DNA of 64,000 nucleotides from Eikenella corrodens (GTDB lineage: Bacteria > Pseudomonadota > Gammaproteobacteria > Burkholderiales > Neisseriaceae): positions 372,001-436,000 of the forward strand of contig NZ_CP034670.1 of NCBI RefSeq assembly GCF_003990355.1. Reading direction: 5' to 3'. The translations under genes were made by a program, and so were the position numbers. Numbering within the stretch: position 1 is the stretch's first letter; every line of letters begins with the position of its first letter. This document shows positions 7,734 to 17,171 of the stretch, piece by piece. Under the pieces are notes generated by a model that worked only from the letters and a program-made list of their open reading frames with translations, was not told the origin of the DNA and did not search any database.

Positions 7734-9182
7734 ATGCCCACTCCTTTCGATATAGTCTTCTTCGGCGGTACCGGCGACCTCGTGATGCGCAAGCTGCTGC
7801 CCGCCCTCTATCAAGCCCACGCCGCCGGCACGCTGCACCCGGGCGGCTGCATCATCGGCCTCGGCCGCCGCGATTTAGGGCGCGGAGGCTACCTGAAAAA
7901 AGTAGAGGAATCCGCCCGGCCGCATATTCCCAACCTCGAAGCCGAAACGTGGCATACCTTCTGCCAACGCATCAACTATCTGCCCGTAGACGCTGAAAAC
8001 GCCGAACAATTCCACCACCTCGCCGCGCTGCTCGGCGCCGAAGCCGGGCAAAATGGCCGCGCCCTGGTGATTTACCTTTCCACCGCGCCGCACTATTTCA
8101 TGCCCATCTGCCGCCATCTGGCCGCTGCCGGGCTGAACCGCCCCGCAACCCGCATCGTGCTGGAAAAACCGCTCGGTCACGACCTCGCCTCCGCGCAAAG
8201 CATCAACACCGCCGTAGCCGCCTTCTTCCGCGAAGAGCAGATCTACCGTATCGACCATTATCTAGGCAAAGAGCCCGTGCAAAACCTGCTCGCCCTGCGC
8301 TTTGCCAACCGCCTGTTCGATCCCTTGTGGTGTGCCGCCCAAATCCGCGCCGTGGAAATCACCATTGCCGAAGAGCTCGGGGTGGAAAAACGCGGCGAGT
8401 TCTACGACCAAACCGGCGCCCTGCGCGATATGCTGCAAAACCACCTGTTGCAGCTTTTGTGCTTCACCGCCATGGAGCCGCCGCTTTCCCTCGGCGATAG
8501 CGACGTGCGCAACGCCAAGCTCAACGTCTTGCGCGCACTCAAGCCCTTCAACGCCTACAGCGTGCGCGCCGACGTGGTGCGCGGCCAATACACCGCCGGC
8601 CAAATCCGGGGCGAAAACGTGTGCGGCTACCGCGAAGAAGCCAATGTCTCCCAGCAAAGCCGCACCGAAACCTTCATCGCCCTGCGCGCCGAAATCGACA
8701 ACCCGCGCTGGCGCGGCGTGCCCTTCCTGCTGCGCAGCGGCAAGCGCATGGCCGGGCGGCTGGCCGAAATCGTGCTCCACTTCTGGCCCGAAGCCAACCC
8801 CGTATTTGGCTGCGGCGGCTCGCCCAACCGCATCAGCGTGCGCCTGCAGCCGCAGGAATCCGTGAAACTGTTCCTGCAAATGAAAGCCCCCGGCACCAGC
8901 CTGTGCGTACACGAAGCCGCACTGGATTTAGACTTGCTCAAAATCTTCCCCGAACGCCGTGCCGACGCTTATGAGCGCCTGCTGCTCGACGCGATAGACG
9001 GCAAACTCGCCCTCTTTATGCGCAGCGACGAACTCGAAGCAGCCTGGCGCTGGCTCCAGCCCGTGCTCGACGATTGGGCGGCACACCAGCCCGAACCCCA
9101 GCCCTACCCCGCCGGCAGCCACGGCCCCGAAGCCGCCATCGAAATGGCCGCCGCCTGCGGCGTGGATTGGCGTAATCGCTAG
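7734..9182 (+). CDS. zwf: Glucose-6-phosphate 1-dehydrogenase
   Basis: Zwf oxidises glucose 6-phosphate to 6-phosphogluconolactone with NADP, the entry step of the oxidative pentose phosphate and Entner-Doudoroff routes. The 482-residue protein has the nucleotide-binding GGTGDLVMRK at 11-20 and the substrate-binding signature RIDHYLGKE at about 172-180, both in the usual places, and family-typical length. A DUS is read in frame near residue 52 as GGYLKK. In many neisserial genomes zwf sits next to pgl and related genes. Here it stands alone between pmbA and mrp, while pgl is at 59 kb and pgi at 33.7 kb. A Correia-type element and an inverted DUS pair follow it. Confidence 0.97.
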   Translation: MPTPFDIVFFGGTGDLVMRKLLPALYQAHAAGTLHPGGCIIGLGRRDLGRGGYLKKVEESARPHIPNLEAETWHTFCQRINYLPVDAENAEQFHHLAALLGAEAGQNGRALVIYLSTAPHYFMPICRHLAAAGLNRPATRIVLEKPLGHDLASAQSINTAVAAFFREEQIYRIDHYLGKEPVQNLLALRFANRLFDPLWCAAQIRAVEITIAEELGVEKRGEFYDQTGALRDMLQNHLLQLLCFTAMEPPLSLGDSDVRNAKLNVLRALKPFNAYSVRADVVRGQYTAGQIRGENVCGYREEANVSQQSRTETFIALRAEIDNPRWRGVPFLLRSGKRMAGRLAEIVLHFWPEANPVFGCGGSPNRISVRLQPQESVKLFLQMKAPGTSLCVHEAALDLDLLKIFPERRADAYERLLLDAIDGKLALFMRSDELEAAWRWLQPVLDDWAAHQPEPQPYPAGSHGPEAAIEMAAACGVDWRNR

Positions 9183-9216
9183 CGCTGTACGGCTTGCTGC
9201 TTGTCTTATCCTTATT

Positions 9217-9320
9217 TATAGTGAATTAACAAAAACCGGTACAGCGTTGGCTTGCCTTGCCGTAACGTGTGTACTGTCTTCGGCTCGTCGCCTTGTCCTG
9301 ATTTTTGTTAATCCGCTATA
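9217..9320 (+). mobile_element. Correia-type miniature element, 104 bp
   Basis: It begins TATAGTGAATTAACAAAAA and ends TTGTTAATCCGCTATA, imperfect terminal inverted repeats. The internal block reads ACCGGTACAGCGTTG, then a GTAACGTGTGTACTG centre, then CCTTGTCCTGA. It matches the short form of the neisserial Correia/NEMIS family and encodes nothing. Confidence 0.85.
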
Positions 9321-9338
9321 CATCCGCCATATTCCAGC

Positions 9339-9384
9339 AAAAGGCTACCTGAAACCGCAGATAAACGGTTTCAGGTAGCCTTTT
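9339..9384. terminator. Inverted DUS pair between zwf and mrp
   Basis: AAAAGGCTACCTGAAACCG and its reverse complement face each other across an 8-bp loop and are followed by T-runs. The pair lies between the convergent zwf and mrp genes. Confidence 0.75.
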
Positions 9385-9403
9385 TGTATTCCCGCCGTGC
9401 TGT

Positions 9404-10486
9404 TTATTCCACCACAATCTGCGGGAAGCGGTTGCTGAAGTCTTTGCCTTTAGCGGCCACGGCCAGGGCGGTTTGCCAGGCGGCTTCGGTGTAGATTTGG
9501 GCGATGGCGGGGTGGGCGGCCTGCATTTGGGCGGCGCTGCCGCTGTCCATGGCTTCGCGCACGGGCAGGCTCAGGGGCAGCTGGCCCAGTAGCGGCACAC
9601 CGAGGCGTTCGGCCAGCGCTTTGCCGCCGTCTTGGCCGAAAATAGGCTCGTGATGCCCGCAGTGGCTGCAAATATGCACCGACATGTTTTCCAGCACGCC
9701 GAAAATGGGGATGTTGACTTTGCCGAACATATCCACGGCTTTGCGCGCGTCGATCAGGGCGATGTCTTGCGGGGTGGTGACCACGATGGCGCCGGTAACG
9801 GGGATTTTCTGCGATAGGGTGAGCTGGATGTCGCCGGTGCCGGGCGGCAGGTCGACCAACAGGTAGTCCACATTGTCCCATTCGCTTTGAAACAGCAGCT
9901 GCTGCAGGGCCTGGCTCACCATGGGGCCGCGCCACACCACGGCTTGGTCGGTGTCGACCAGAAAGCCGATAGACATCACTTGGATGCCTTCGGCCGAGCG
10001 CACGGGGATGAAATGTTTGTTTTCCTGCTGCGGTTTGCTCTCAGGCACGCCGAGCATGGTGGGCTGGCTGGGGCCGTAGAGGTCGGCATCGAGGATGCCC
10101 ACGCGCGCGCCCATGTTGTGCAGCGCCACGGCGAGGTTGGCGGCGGTGGTGGATTTGCCCACGCCGCCTTTGCCGGAGGCGACGGCGATGATGTTTTTCA
10201 CGCCGCTGATGGTGCGCACGCCGGGCTGGACTTTGCGGGCGGTGATTTCGCTGCGGATGTTGGTTTGCACGTTTTGGGTGCAACCGGCTTCGGCCAACGC
10301 GGAAGCGATGTTTTGCTTGAGCCGGTCGGCAATGTGGCCGACGGGAAAGCCGAAGCAGAGTTTGATTTGCAGGCCATCGTCGGTTGGTTCGATGGCTTGC
10401 AGGGCGTGGCTGCTGCCGACGGTGAGGCTGCTGTTGGGGATGGCGACGGCCTCGACGGCGGCGTGTAGGGCGTTATCGTTATGCAT
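9404..10486 (-). CDS. mrp: Mrp/ApbC-type Fe-S cluster carrier ATPase
   Basis: Mrp proteins are cytosolic P-loop ATPases that carry and transfer iron-sulfur clusters. The 360-residue product has an N-terminal MIP18/DUF59-like region (about 1-90, with a GFPVG-containing segment), a deviant Walker A GKGGVGKS at 105-112, the TGDIQLTLSQ switch region and a C-terminal CSHCG pair that would hold a shared cluster. The start is preceded by AAGGAAAAC. zipA lies upstream on the same strand but is separated by a DUS hairpin, so the two are probably separate transcripts. Confidence 0.94.
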   Translation of the reverse strand: MHNDNALHAAVEAVAIPNSSLTVGSSHALQAIEPTDDGLQIKLCFGFPVGHIADRLKQNIASALAEAGCTQNVQTNIRSEITARKVQPGVRTISGVKNIIAVASGKGGVGKSTTAANLAVALHNMGARVGILDADLYGPSQPTMLGVPESKPQQENKHFIPVRSAEGIQVMSIGFLVDTDQAVVWRGPMVSQALQQLLFQSEWDNVDYLLVDLPPGTGDIQLTLSQKIPVTGAIVVTTPQDIALIDARKAVDMFGKVNIPIFGVLENMSVHICSHCGHHEPIFGQDGGKALAERLGVPLLGQLPLSLPVREAMDSGSAAQMQAAHPAIAQIYTEAAWQTALAVAAKGKDFSNRFPQIVVE

Positions 10487-10522
10487 GATGTTTTCCTTGA
10501 GGTGTGTGTGGATTGGGGAAAC

Positions 10523-10561
10523 AGGCTACCTGAAAACGGGAAATGCCGTTTCAGGTAGCCT
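10523..10561. terminator. Inverted DUS pair after zipA
   Basis: AGGCTACCTGAAAACGG pairs with CCGTTTCAGGTAGCCT with a one-base bulge, between the zipA stop and the mrp start. It is likely the zipA terminator. Confidence 0.65.
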
Positions 10562-10587
10562 GTTTGGCTGGTGTTCTAGCGGGTTGG

Positions 10588-11838
10588 CTACGAGAACAGC
10601 CGTTTGGCCAGTTCGCTGCCGGGCTCGATGCCCACCCGTTTCATCTCGTCTTGTCGCGCCACCACATAGCTGCGGATTTCTTTCAGCCATTGGGTGGAAA
10701 GCTCTTCGAGCTTGTCGTTGACCAAATCCAGGCCGAGCATGCTGGAAAGCTTAACGGCGATATCCATGAAGCGGTTGAAGTTTTTCTCGCCGTCGGGGAT
10801 GTGCGGGGCGTCGAACAGCATGCTGATGCCGCGATAATTCTGGGTGGAGAGCAGGGTGGCGGTGAAGGCGCTGTTGTCGAGGGTGGAGATGGCAAACAAC
10901 GGCCGGCCTTTGGCGTCGTTCAGGTAGAACATGCCGTCGTGCGAAAGCTCGAAGCCTTGGCGTTCTATGGCATTGCGCAATTCCACGCCGCTCACGTTGT
11001 TGCGCGACACCAAATGGATGGCGATGGTTTGATCCACGCGGGCGCACAGATCGTCCAGCGGGCGGGCGATGGAGAGGAAGGTGTCGATGTCGGTGAGCAG
11101 CAGGCCGCCGTCCATTTTTTCGGCAAAGGCGTTGGCCTGTTCGCCGAATTGCTCCAAATCGGCAATGCTGGCCAAGCCGTTGCGGCTGATGGCTTGCAGG
11201 CCGATCACGAAGCCTTGGTAGTACACGCTGGGAATCGGCTCGGCGATTTGGAAGCGGTCGTCCATGGTGCAGCCGGCGATGCGGAAGCGGTGGCGGCTGG
11301 AAAGGCGCGGCATGGCGTGCAATTCCTGCGGCTCTTTCAGGGAAATGTAGCAGAGGTAGTCGAAGCGGCTGTCGAACCAGGGCAGCTGTTGTTTGGCCAA
11401 ATCCTGCAAATCGAGCAGCAGCTTGCGTTTGGCGGGCGCTTGGGTTTGCGAAGGCGCGGCGGCCGGCACGGGCTGGAAGTTGAACGCGGGGGCTTCGGCG
11501 GCGGGTTCGGCCTGCAATACCGGCTCGGCAGGGGCGCTGTCGGCTGCGGCCGGTGTTTCGGCAACATGGGTTTCGGCGGCGGGCTCGCTTGAGCGGCTGA
11601 ATTTAACGAAAGCCGGCTGCAGGCGCGGGGCAGCCTCTGCTTCGGCAGCGGGAGCTTGCTGCTGGCCGTCGCGCACAGAATGGGTGTGGCTTTCCATCAG
11701 CGCGTCTTTATCGGCATGGCCGAATTGGGCGCGGATGGAATCGCGGTATTTCTTTTCCTGATAGGTGTTGTACAGCAATACGCCAAACACGGGGGCGAAA
11801 ATAAGGATGGCAATAATCAGAATAGTGTTGGTGCTCAT
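10588..11838 (-). CDS. zipA: Cell division protein ZipA homologue
   Basis: The 416-residue product has the ZipA layout: an N-terminal membrane anchor (about residues 5-22), a short basic juxtamembrane stretch (QEKKYRDSIRA), a long Ala/Pro/Glu-rich linker to about residue 125, and a C-terminal globular domain. That domain contains the YVIGLQA-like and GLLLTDIDTF-type strands of the FtsZ-binding fold. ZipA tethers FtsZ to the inner membrane and is a gammaproteobacterial hallmark also found in Neisseriaceae. The C-terminal domain is divergent, so the name rests on architecture plus family resemblance. A GGAAG Shine-Dalgarno precedes the ATG. Confidence 0.8.
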   Translation of the reverse strand: MSTNTILIIAILIFAPVFGVLLYNTYQEKKYRDSIRAQFGHADKDALMESHTHSVRDGQQQAPAAEAEAAPRLQPAFVKFSRSSEPAAETHVAETPAAADSAPAEPVLQAEPAAEAPAFNFQPVPAAAPSQTQAPAKRKLLLDLQDLAKQQLPWFDSRFDYLCYISLKEPQELHAMPRLSSRHRFRIAGCTMDDRFQIAEPIPSVYYQGFVIGLQAISRNGLASIADLEQFGEQANAFAEKMDGGLLLTDIDTFLSIARPLDDLCARVDQTIAIHLVSRNNVSGVELRNAIERQGFELSHDGMFYLNDAKGRPLFAISTLDNSAFTATLLSTQNYRGISMLFDAPHIPDGEKNFNRFMDIAVKLSSMLGLDLVNDKLEELSTQWLKEIRSYVVARQDEMKRVGIEPGSELAKRLFS

Positions 11839-12030
11839 TGATACTTCCGAATGGGGGAGCTGTCGAAACAGCGGAATTATATAGCGAAAAGGCTTTCTTT
11901 CCCATAGACGGCCGTTTCAAACCCGGCCATATTGTGTTGGCTCGGTTTAATGTGAAACGATTATCGGGGTGCGGGCGGGAATAAGGCTACCTGAAAAATA
12001 CGCGCTTCTGCTGCGGCAACGGCTTCCGGT

Positions 12031-13470
12031 TTATTTGCCTTCATCCTGCCCACGCTCTTTTTCTTCGCGTTCTTTTTCTTCCAGCTTCTGCTGTTTGGCG
12101 GTGAGCTCGGGCAACTCGAAGTGGATGTTCAGGCCGTTAGGCTGCACATTAGAGGCGCTGATGCGGCCGTTGTGTTTGCCGATTACATGGCGGGCAATGG
12201 CCAAGCCAAGGCCGGTTCCGGGTTTGTGCGCGCCGCTGTCGGCGCGGTAGAAGGCGGTGAAGATATGCGGCAGCTGGCGTTCGTCCACGCCCGGGCCGTT
12301 GTCGGCAATGTCGATGTGCCAATGGTGTTTGTGGCCGGAGAGGCGGACATGGATTTTGCTGCCTTCTGGGCTGTAGGCCATGGCATTGCGCAATACGTTG
12401 TCGAAAGCGCGGTAGAGGTAGCCCTCGTTGGCGGAAACGGTGGCTTCGGCATCCTCCGGATCGTAAGTGAAATCGATTTGCTGATTGTTTTGGCAGGCGA
12501 TGGCGCGGCAGTCTTCCACCAAGTTTTCCAAGAAGGGTACCAGTTTGAGCGGGTCTTTTTCCATTTCCACGTTGGCGGTTTCCAAACGGGAAAGGGTGAG
12601 CAGCTCGCCCACGAGTTTGTCCATACGGGTGAGCTCGGATTCCAGGCGCTTGATGTTTTGCTCCTGTTTGTGCGGCTGCACTTGCAACAAGGCGAGCAGC
12701 GCCTGCATACGCGCCAGCGGGGAGCGCATTTCGTGCGAAACGTGGTGCAGCAGGTGGCGTTCGCGTTCCACCAGTTTTTGCAGGCGGCCGGCCATGTGGT
12801 CGAACTGGACGGCGAGTTTGGCCAGCTCGTCGCGCCGGCCGAGCAGCTGGTGGGAAATACGGGTTTCGAGGTCGCCTTCGGCCAGGCGGCTCATGCCGCG
12901 CTCCAACGTGCGGATAGGTTGGGAAATATTGCGGGCAAGGATGTAGGCCAGGAGCAGGCCGACGATGATGATAAAGCTGAGGATGATGAGCTCGTGCCAC
13001 ACCGGCGCCATTTCCACGCCGGGAATCATCAGCGGGGAAGGCAGGCGGGTGGGCTGTTGTTTGTCCCAATCGGCCAGCATGAAGATGTATTCTTCGCCCA
13101 AGGGGTCGTAGGCCACGCGCACGGCACGGGTGTTGGGGTATTCGGCGGCGAATTTACGGGCGGCCAGGATGCGGGCGGGCTCTACCTGGCGCTGGAAAAT
13201 ATCGGCTTTGCTGTCGCCGGAAATCACGAGGATGTTGTCGAACGTGGGGGTGTTGTTCCAGTCTTGCAGGGTTTCGCGCACGCCGGATAGGCCGCGGGTT
13301 TGAAACACGGTAACGGTGCTATTCAGCAGGCCGGTTTCGAAGGCGCGCTGCTGTTTGAAACGGCTTTCGGCCACTCTATCCTGCACCAGCCAGAAGGAGA
13401 AGCTGGCCACAAAAATGGCGGCGATGATAACGAAGAAGAAGGTGAGGAAAATCCGCTGGAACAGTTTCAT
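12031..13470 (-). CDS. misS: Two-component sensor histidine kinase (MisS/CpxA-like)
   Basis: I choose the ATG at 13470 (MKLFQRIF) over an upstream TTG because it begins directly before the first membrane helix, as in CpxA-type kinases. The 479-residue protein has TM1 at about 6-29, a periplasmic sensor domain, TM2 at about 160-179, a HAMP domain, an H-box HHVSHEMRSPLARM with the phosphorylated His at about 246, and an HATPase domain with DNGPGVD and GTGLGLAIA. It ends in a charged Glu/Lys-rich tail. Its response regulator misR lies upstream on the same strand, 182 bp away with a DUS hairpin between. In Neisseria the MisRS pair responds to envelope stress. Confidence 0.9.
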   Translation of the reverse strand: MKLFQRIFLTFFFVIIAAIFVASFSFWLVQDRVAESRFKQQRAFETGLLNSTVTVFQTRGLSGVRETLQDWNNTPTFDNILVISGDSKADIFQRQVEPARILAARKFAAEYPNTRAVRVAYDPLGEEYIFMLADWDKQQPTRLPSPLMIPGVEMAPVWHELIILSFIIIVGLLLAYILARNISQPIRTLERGMSRLAEGDLETRISHQLLGRRDELAKLAVQFDHMAGRLQKLVERERHLLHHVSHEMRSPLARMQALLALLQVQPHKQEQNIKRLESELTRMDKLVGELLTLSRLETANVEMEKDPLKLVPFLENLVEDCRAIACQNNQQIDFTYDPEDAEATVSANEGYLYRAFDNVLRNAMAYSPEGSKIHVRLSGHKHHWHIDIADNGPGVDERQLPHIFTAFYRADSGAHKPGTGLGLAIARHVIGKHNGRISASNVQPNGLNIHFELPELTAKQQKLEEKEREEKERGQDEGK

Positions 13471-13579
13471 GAATATGCTTTGGCGGGAAGGTTTGCCCGG
13501 CCACAAAACAATGCCGCCGTCAGTCGGTTTAGGCTTGGCGGCGGCCGTTGGGTGGATAGTGCAAATGAAGGAACGGTAT

Positions 13580-13621
13580 TTTCAGGTAGCCTTTATCCCG
13601 TTCGATGAAGGCTACCTGAAA
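13580..13621. terminator. Inverted DUS pair between misR and misS
   Basis: TTTCAGGTAGCCTT and AAGGCTACCTGAAA form a hairpin with a 14-bp loop between the regulator and its kinase. It would attenuate, not necessarily end, transcription from misR into misS. Confidence 0.5.
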
Positions 13622-13652
13622 GCGTAAGCTTCAAAAAAATAAAATTGAAATA

Positions 13653-14330
13653 TCAGTTTTTCACAAACAGATAACCCAGGCCGCGCACGGTTTGGATGAG
13701 CGAGGCGTCGCCCAGTTTGTGGCGGATGCTGGAAATGTGCACATCGATGCTGCGGTCGAACTTAGCCAGCTTGCGGTCGAGCGCTTCGAGCGAGAGGGTT
13801 TCTTTGTTCACCACCTGGCCGGCATGGCGCATCAGCACTTCCAGCAGGTTGAATTCGGTGCTGGTGAGCTCCAGCGGGGCTTCGTTGATGGTGGCTTGGC
13901 GCTTGGCCGGATAGAGGGTAACGTCGCTCACGGAAATCACGTTGGGCGTGTTGTTGTCCGGCTCGGCCAGGCGGGTGCGGCGCAGGATGGCGTTGATGCG
14001 CGCTAAGAGTTCGCGCGGCTGGCAAGGCTTGGGCACATAGTCGTCGGCGCCCATTTCCAAGCCGATGATGCGGTCGATGTCGTCGCCTTTGGCGGTAAGC
14101 ATGATGATGGGGATTTTGCTCTGCTGGCGCACGGTTTTGAGCACATCCAGACCGCTCAGTTTGGGCATCATGGAGTCCAGCACCACCACGTTGTAGTTGC
14201 CGGAGAGAATTTCGTTCACGCCGGCTTCGCCGTCCGGCACGCTGCTGACTTCCAGCCCTTCGGCGCTCAGGTATTCGGTTAAGAGCTCGGTGAGCAGGGC
14301 GTCGTCGTCTACCAATAAAACACGGTTCAT
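13653..14330 (-). CDS. misR: OmpR-family response regulator (MisR/CpxR-like)
   Basis: The 225-residue regulator has a receiver domain with the acidic pocket VDDD at 7-10, phosphoacceptor Asp at 52 in VVLDSMMP, the conserved Thr of MLTAKGDD and the Lys of VPKPCQPREL. An OmpR-type winged-helix DNA-binding domain follows, ending in SIRHKLGDASLIQTVRGLGYLF. Strong AAGGAGT precedes the start. It is the partner of the adjacent kinase. The MisR name follows neisserial usage; CpxR would be the enterobacterial equivalent. Confidence 0.93.
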   Translation of the reverse strand: MNRVLLVDDDALLTELLTEYLSAEGLEVSSVPDGEAGVNEILSGNYNVVVLDSMMPKLSGLDVLKTVRQQSKIPIIMLTAKGDDIDRIIGLEMGADDYVPKPCQPRELLARINAILRRTRLAEPDNNTPNVISVSDVTLYPAKRQATINEAPLELTSTEFNLLEVLMRHAGQVVNKETLSLEALDRKLAKFDRSIDVHISSIRHKLGDASLIQTVRGLGYLFVKN

Positions 14331-14632
14331 GCTTACTCCTTAGTATTTTATGTGCCGTTGCAGCACGGAAATTTTGCCGCCGGGAACTGCCCGGCAATTT
14401 GGCCAACCAACGTGATTTTTCAAGCTCCGTAGCCGGGATTAGGCTGGTTGGCTGTTGAATTTCAAGCGTCTTAACACTTTGCCTGATACGGGCGAACAAG
14501 CCAAATTCTTTTGCGTATCTTTGCGTAAGCCGGGCGGGATATCACGGATGTTATGCTTGTTTAAGCCCGGCAACAAATGGCGCTTTGTTTTAATTGGGTT
14601 GCCGCTTCACTTTCAGGTAGCCTCATCTCTCG
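14331..14632. other. Spacer between misR and pglL
   Basis: About 300 bp holding the misR leader and promoter region and one DUS near 14611. I see no gene or clear further structure. Confidence 0.5.
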
Positions 14633-16486
14633 TCAAACCCCGCTGCCGCTGCGCGAAGTCGGGCGGCTGCCGCTGTTGTCGGCGGGGGCGGAAGCATTGC
14701 CGCAAGTCAGGTTGCCGGCGGCCTGGGGCATGGTTTGCACATACAGCCGGCACTGCTCGCGCAGGGGCTGCACCACTTCTGGCGCGGCACGGAAAGCAGC
14801 GGCGGTGCTGAGCAGGCCGGGCATTTGTTTGGGGTAGTAGCGGCCCATGTTCACCAGCCAATCGGCAGCTTCGCGCGGGTGGCCTTCCTGCTCCAAATAG
14901 AAGGCGCGCACGGCGGTGTTGGCATAGGGGCGGAACAGGCTGGCGCGCAGGGCGGCATCACGACCCCACTCAGGCAGCGGGCGCAGCCAATCCACTTTGC
15001 GGATTAAGCCCATCTGTGCGTAGTATTTGAGGAAATAGTGTTTGCCTTCCAGCTCGCGCAGGGTATCCACTTGTTTGTATTGCGGATAGTTTTCGGTGGG
15101 ATTGGCGTAGGCGAACACCAGGCGGTGGTAGGCAAAGCCGTATTGCACAATGATAACGGACGCCAACGCGGCAAAGGCCATGCCGAAGCGTTGCGGCCAC
15201 TTGCCCGCCTGCACGATATACCAGCCGGGCGCTTTGGCCGGGGTGAGGCTCATCATCACGGCAAACGGCGTGAGGAAATACACATACCACAGCGGATACT
15301 CCAGCAGGCTGTGGCACAACGACACGGTCATCAGAGCCAGCATCAGCGCCGAAGACGCGCCCAATCCCTTTTTCAGGTAGCCCTTTGCCACCGCCAGCCA
15401 GCCGCCGAACACCAAGATGGCGCCCGCCACGCCCATCTCGGCCAAGATTTCCAGCATACTGTTGTGGCTGTGGGTGAACAGCACCCCCACGTCATAATTG
15501 CGAAACTCTGAGCCGCGCATGGCCAGCGCGAAACTCTCGTGCGCATAGCCCTGCCAGCCCACGCCCAGCCACGGGTGCTCGGTAAACACCGTCCATGCCT
15601 TCGCCCATTCCGAAGCCCGCCCCGGGCTGGCCGCATCGCCCGACACCAAACGCCCCACGCCCGAGGACTGCACATCAGGCGCCAGCCACGTATCCACCAG
15701 CCAAGGCATAATCAACTGCGCCGCCAGCACACCCAAAACCAACAGCCCCGTCAGCGCGCACCAACGGCGCAGCGGGCGGCCGCCCAGCACATACAGCAGC
15801 GGCACCAGCAGCAGCAAGGCCCCCACATACACCATAATCGTGCGCGAAGTAATCACCCCGATCACCTGCAGCAAAAACACCGCCAGCGCCAAAGCAATCA
15901 GCCCCGGCAGCCGCCGCCTGCTCCACAGGTAGCCCAGTGCCAGCACGCCCCACATCATGTAGTGCCCCAAATGATTGCGCTGCCCCACCTGGCCGAACAC
16001 AAAATACTTCTGCGGCGCGCGCATCATCCCCGGCAGCCAAGACGTGTGGCCGATAAACTGAAACACGCACACCAAGCCCTGCAACACCGCCCCGCAAAGC
16101 AGCGCCCAGGCAAAAATTTCCACCACCCGGTCTTGCCCCAGCCGGGCTACCTGAAGCCGGCAAGCCCAGGCCAGCAGCGCCATCACGCAAAACACCGCCG
16201 CCGTCAAATCCGACATTTCCGGATACGGCAGCCGCAAAATCCGCGCCTGCACCAGCCAAAATCCCGCCAGCAGCACAAAAAATACCATCGCCCCCGGCAG
16301 CCGCGCGCGCGCCGGATTGCGCCACAGCGTGAGCAATGCAAACAAAGCGGCAAACAGCAGCGAGCCGCTCTCAATAAACCAGCCGCCCTGCGGCCCCGTG
16401 CGCCAAGACGACAAAAATGGCACCACCGCCATCAGCGCCATGCCCAGCCACACCACCCAGCTTTCCTTAAACCGTTCCCACATCAT
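14633..16486 (-). CDS. pglL: O-oligosaccharyltransferase PglL-like membrane protein
   Basis: The ATG at 16486 overlaps the stop of the upstream DUF2069 gene (ATGA), giving 617 residues; a longer upstream reading runs through that gene and is unlikely. The protein has about a dozen hydrophobic segments. A large periplasmic loop carries the O-antigen-ligase signature (LGVGWQGYAHESF, then FTHSHNSMLEILAEMGVAG), and a soluble C-terminal tail follows. PglL moves lipid-linked glycans from undecaprenyl pyrophosphate to Ser/Thr of periplasmic proteins, classically pilin, in Neisseria. WaaL-type ligases share this fold, so the substrate is inferred. A second protein of this class is encoded in the pilin locus at 40.7 kb. 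Confidence 0.85.
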   Translation of the reverse strand: MMWERFKESWVVWLGMALMAVVPFLSSWRTGPQGGWFIESGSLLFAALFALLTLWRNPARARLPGAMVFFVLLAGFWLVQARILRLPYPEMSDLTAAVFCVMALLAWACRLQVARLGQDRVVEIFAWALLCGAVLQGLVCVFQFIGHTSWLPGMMRAPQKYFVFGQVGQRNHLGHYMMWGVLALGYLWSRRRLPGLIALALAVFLLQVIGVITSRTIMVYVGALLLLVPLLYVLGGRPLRRWCALTGLLVLGVLAAQLIMPWLVDTWLAPDVQSSGVGRLVSGDAASPGRASEWAKAWTVFTEHPWLGVGWQGYAHESFALAMRGSEFRNYDVGVLFTHSHNSMLEILAEMGVAGAILVFGGWLAVAKGYLKKGLGASSALMLALMTVSLCHSLLEYPLWYVYFLTPFAVMMSLTPAKAPGWYIVQAGKWPQRFGMAFAALASVIIVQYGFAYHRLVFAYANPTENYPQYKQVDTLRELEGKHYFLKYYAQMGLIRKVDWLRPLPEWGRDAALRASLFRPYANTAVRAFYLEQEGHPREAADWLVNMGRYYPKQMPGLLSTAAAFRAAPEVVQPLREQCRLYVQTMPQAAGNLTCGNASAPADNSGSRPTSRSGSGV

Positions 16487-16836
16487 GCCCGCTCCCGTTT
16501 GCCTGCTCGCATAAACATCAGGCACGACACAAAAAACACCACGCCCGCAGCCAAAGCCGCCGCCGCACAAACCCGGCTGGCCGGCTGCGCGTCAAACAGC
16601 CGCACCACCGCCTCCGCCGCATAAAACAACACCAGCATCCCGCCCAGCAGGAAAGTTTGCCTGTTGCGCCGCAACACCCCCGGCAGCAGCAGGCACAAAG
16701 GCAGAGCCTTTAGCGCCAGCCAAGAGCCGCCCGGGCGCAACGGCGAGAGCCACAGCTCCCAAGCCAAGGAAAGGAAAATCAGCGCAAACAGGCTGCACGC
16801 AGCCGCTCGGTAGGCAAAAGATGGCGAAATCGGCAT
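16483..16836 (-). CDS. DUF2069-family small membrane protein
   Basis: The 117-residue product has four hydrophobic segments and the conserved-looking SLAWELWLSPLRPGGSWLALK start of the DUF2069 family, whose function is unknown to me. It is translationally coupled to pglL through an ATGA overlap, so the two are co-expressed. Shared function is not implied. Confidence 0.75.
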   Translation of the reverse strand: MPISPSFAYRAAACSLFALIFLSLAWELWLSPLRPGGSWLALKALPLCLLLPGVLRRNRQTFLLGGMLVLFYAAEAVVRLFDAQPASRVCAAAALAAGVVFFVSCLMFMRAGKRERA

Positions 16837-17171
16837 TACTTGTTCGAATTAAAAAAGAATCGGGTTGAATGAATAAAGAGGCTACCTGAAACCGGCAGGC
16901 ACGATGCCGCGCCCGCCTGTCTCGGCAGAAATTATAGCCAAAGCAATCATGTTTTCATACAAACGGCAGATACAAAAAACTGCCCGAAATCCGCCTCCCC
17001 GCCCGAGGAGCGCTAGAGAGGCGGCAAACCGCAGCTTGGTTTTCACTTCGTTAGCACTGAAGTTTTCAGGTAGCCTGATGGCCGCAGGCTGTTGGCGACA
17101 GAATGGATTTATTGCGCGAACCGGTTTGCACATTCTATTAGTGGTGGCTGCGCCGGTTCTGCTTTTGTTGA
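16837..17171. repeat. Spacer with DUS and a partial DUS-linked repeat
   Basis: The spacer carries a DUS near 16879 and another near 17070 in opposite orientation. Between them is a piece resembling the composite DUS-linked repeat found elsewhere (CAGCTTGGTTTTCACTTCGT). There is no credible gene. Confidence 0.55.

Noticed and set aside
13470..13506. TTG start giving misS 12 extra residues
   Set aside because: The ATG at 13470 places the first membrane helix at the N-terminus as in the family.
15539..16624. 361-codon plus-strand frame opposite pglL
   Set aside because: Composition is an unnatural His/Arg/Pro-rich shadow of the GC-rich membrane protein on the other strand, with no domain or start signal.
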